NCBI GenBank assembly: GCA_964458185.1
Contig: CAYWFG010000042.1
Span: 1 to 8,331, forward strand
Source: AB-137-C09 sp964458185
GTDB lineage: Bacteria > Pseudomonadota > Zetaproteobacteria > Mariprofundales > Mariprofundaceae
Length of the DNA: 8,331 bases
Direction: 5' to 3'
Positions 7,355-8,331 of this stretch are shown one piece after another. Under the pieces are notes generated by a model. It saw only the letters and a list, made by a program, of their open reading frames with translations. It made no database searches and was not told the DNA's origin. How positions within the stretch are numbered: the stretch's first letter is position 1; each line of letters starts with the position of its first letter. The position numbers and the translations under genes are program-made.

Positions 7355-7396
7355 GTTACGTAGTTAGCAGTCTGGACTATCTACATTTTACGTAAC
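7355..7396. repeat. Nested inverted repeat downstream of the esterase gene
   Basis: GTTACGTA (7355-7362) and TACGTAAC (7389-7396) are perfect 8-bp arms around a 26-base loop. The loop contains a smaller dyad AGTC-TG-GACT (7369-7378). The element starts 5 bases after the operon's last stop codon, where a transcription end is expected. No T run follows directly; the nearest, eight T at 7431-7438, is 34 bases away, so it is not a textbook intrinsic terminator. Alternatives are an mRNA 3'-end stabilising hairpin, an operator, or a repeat at the edge of the accessory segment that follows. Confidence 0.45.
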
Positions 7397-7450
7397 CTCG
7401 AATATCTCACTCGCTTAAATTACTACTGTATTTTTTTTACGGATGGTTAG

Positions 7451-7462
7451 TGTTGCGCAACA
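7451..7462. promoter_or_regulatory. 12-bp perfect palindrome upstream of the ATPase gene
   Basis: TGTTGCGCAACA is a perfect palindrome 38 bases before the ATPase start codon, in a 150-base gene-free gap. Its length and place suit a binding site for a dimeric regulator. No convincing -35/-10 pair was found around it, so the promoter it would control is not located. A site of this size can also arise by chance. Confidence 0.3.
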
Positions 7463-7499
7463 AAGATAGGATAGAGACGAATGGAAGGGGCATCCGCTT

Positions 7500-8288
7500 A
7501 TGTTGACGAAGTTTGAGGTGACTAATTTCAAGAGCTTTAATCAGAAGTTTTCGTTAGATTTTACAAAAACTAATGGCTATGCATTCAACAAAGAATGTGT
7601 TGTGAATGGCATTGTGAACACGGCTCTCATTTATGGTCCTAATGGAATTGGGAAATCTAATCTGGGTTTTGCAATGGTTGATTTGGTTTTACATTTGACG
7701 GATAAAAATTCTGCCAGTCGAATGTACAGCCATTATTTAAATGCTGAAAATAATGCTTCTGTGGCAACATTCCGTTATGAATTCTTGTTTGGTGAAGACA
7801 CTGTTATGTATGAGTATGAGAAAGAAAGTTTAGAAACGCTTGTCTCAGAAAAAGTTACGATCAATAATCAAGTGTACGCATCTATCAATCGACGGGAGAG
7901 TAGCAAAGCATTTATTGAGGCAGAGGGTGCGGAAAGTTTAAATAGAGACTTGGGTGAATCTCAGGTATCCATTATTTCATACCTGAAAAATAACTCAGTC
8001 TTAGCAGACAATAGAAATAACAGATGCTTTTTTACGTTTGTAGATTTTGTTAATCGAATGTTGTTTTTTAGATCGTTGGATGAAAATTGTTATATTGGCT
8101 TAGAACAAGGAACAAGTTCCATTGCTGCTGATATATTGGAGCAAGGTCATCTTGATGATTTCCAAGAACTCTTAAATGAGGCGGGTATTCGATGTAAGCT
8201 AAAGGCGATTGATGAGGGTAAAAAGCAAGGGCTAGGTTTCGATTTTGGTGACAGGGTGATTCCTTTTTATGAAATTGGGCTCTTGTAA
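7500..8288 (+). CDS. AAA15-type ATPase (COG1106), probably C-terminally truncated
   Basis: The N terminus MLTKFEVTNFKSF is the standard opening of COG1106/AAA15 ATPases (SMC/RecF-like fold), followed by Walker A in LIYGPNGIGKSNL (43-55; GPNGIGKS 46-53). The 262-aa product continues through the typical variable middle part to RVIPFYEI (residues about 252-259). There, family members normally run on into a glycine/serine-rich signature, the Walker B FIDE(F) strand and a C-terminal lobe. Here the frame ends at TAA 8286-8288 after three further residues, so it lacks Walker B. It is roughly 150 or more residues short of my expectation for the family. GGAAGGGG (7483-7490) is a good ribosome site 9 bases before the ATG. 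Such ATPases often pair with RloB-like or other defence partners, which would lie beyond the window. The gene looks AT-rich compared with the isp genes, suggesting acquisition. A remnant or pseudogene is the likeliest state. Confidence 0.72.
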   Translation: MLTKFEVTNFKSFNQKFSLDFTKTNGYAFNKECVVNGIVNTALIYGPNGIGKSNLGFAMVDLVLHLTDKNSASRMYSHYLNAENNASVATFRYEFLFGEDTVMYEYEKESLETLVSEKVTINNQVYASINRRESSKAFIEAEGAESLNRDLGESQVSIISYLKNNSVLADNRNNRCFFTFVDFVNRMLFFRSLDENCYIGLEQGTSSIAADILEQGHLDDFQELLNEAGIRCKLKAIDEGKKQGLGFDFGDRVIPFYEIGLL

Positions 8289-8331
8289 AACTCAAGTGGG
8301 TTAGCAGAATTTATTGACCTTAGAAAAGTCG

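Noticed and set aside
7431..7438. Run of eight T as an intrinsic terminator
   Set aside because: No GC-rich hairpin immediately precedes it. The nearest inverted repeat ends 34 bases earlier.
8068..8295. 75-codon reverse ORF at the right end
   Set aside because: It overlaps the ATPase coding frame and shows no recognisable motif.
1..8331. CRISPR array, tRNA, rRNA or complete insertion sequence
   Set aside because: No regularly spaced repeats, cloverleaf-like tRNA sequence, rRNA segment or transposase gene was seen on either strand.

Overview
The window looks like chromosomal DNA from a proteobacterium of moderate GC content. The MEP-pathway genes ispD and ispF are the clearest chromosomal markers, and gene spacing and Shine-Dalgarno sites are of ordinary bacterial type. 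I cannot name the genus from the sequence. The order SIMPL protein - ispD - ispF - esterase is not the ftsB-ispD-ispF-truD order of enterobacteria.

Layout: (1) Positions 1-712 hold no clear intact gene. There is a broken DUF3800-like coding remnant (about 8-436), a patch dense in short repeats and dyads (317-395), and a 46-codon reading frame (573-713) whose stop overlaps the next start. (2) Positions 713-4707 hold a two-gene restriction module. It encodes a full-length Type I restriction subunit HsdR (1090 aa) and, through a 4-base ATGA overlap, a YgjP/DUF45-type zinc metallopeptidase. No hsdM or hsdS lies in the window; they could be upstream. (3) Positions 4779-7349 hold a tight four-gene operon: an exported SIMPL (DUF541) protein, IspD, IspF and an alpha/beta-hydrolase carboxylesterase. 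Each gene overlaps the next by ATGA. (4) Positions 7350-7499 are intergenic, with an 8-bp inverted repeat enclosing a smaller hairpin, a run of eight T, and a 12-bp perfect palindrome. (5) Positions 7500-8288 encode the N-terminal part of a COG1106/AAA15-type ATPase. It stops before the Walker B region, so it is probably truncated.

How the parts fit: the core isoprenoid-precursor operon is flanked on both sides by accessory, defence-type genes. HsdR would supply DNA translocation and cleavage for a Type I enzyme whose methylase and specificity subunits would have to be encoded elsewhere. The coupled metallopeptidase is a recurrent hsdR neighbour of uncertain role. IspD and IspF catalyse consecutive reactions on the methylerythritol phosphate route when read as IspD, IspE (not here), IspF. 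I saw no tRNA, rRNA, CRISPR array or complete insertion sequence.
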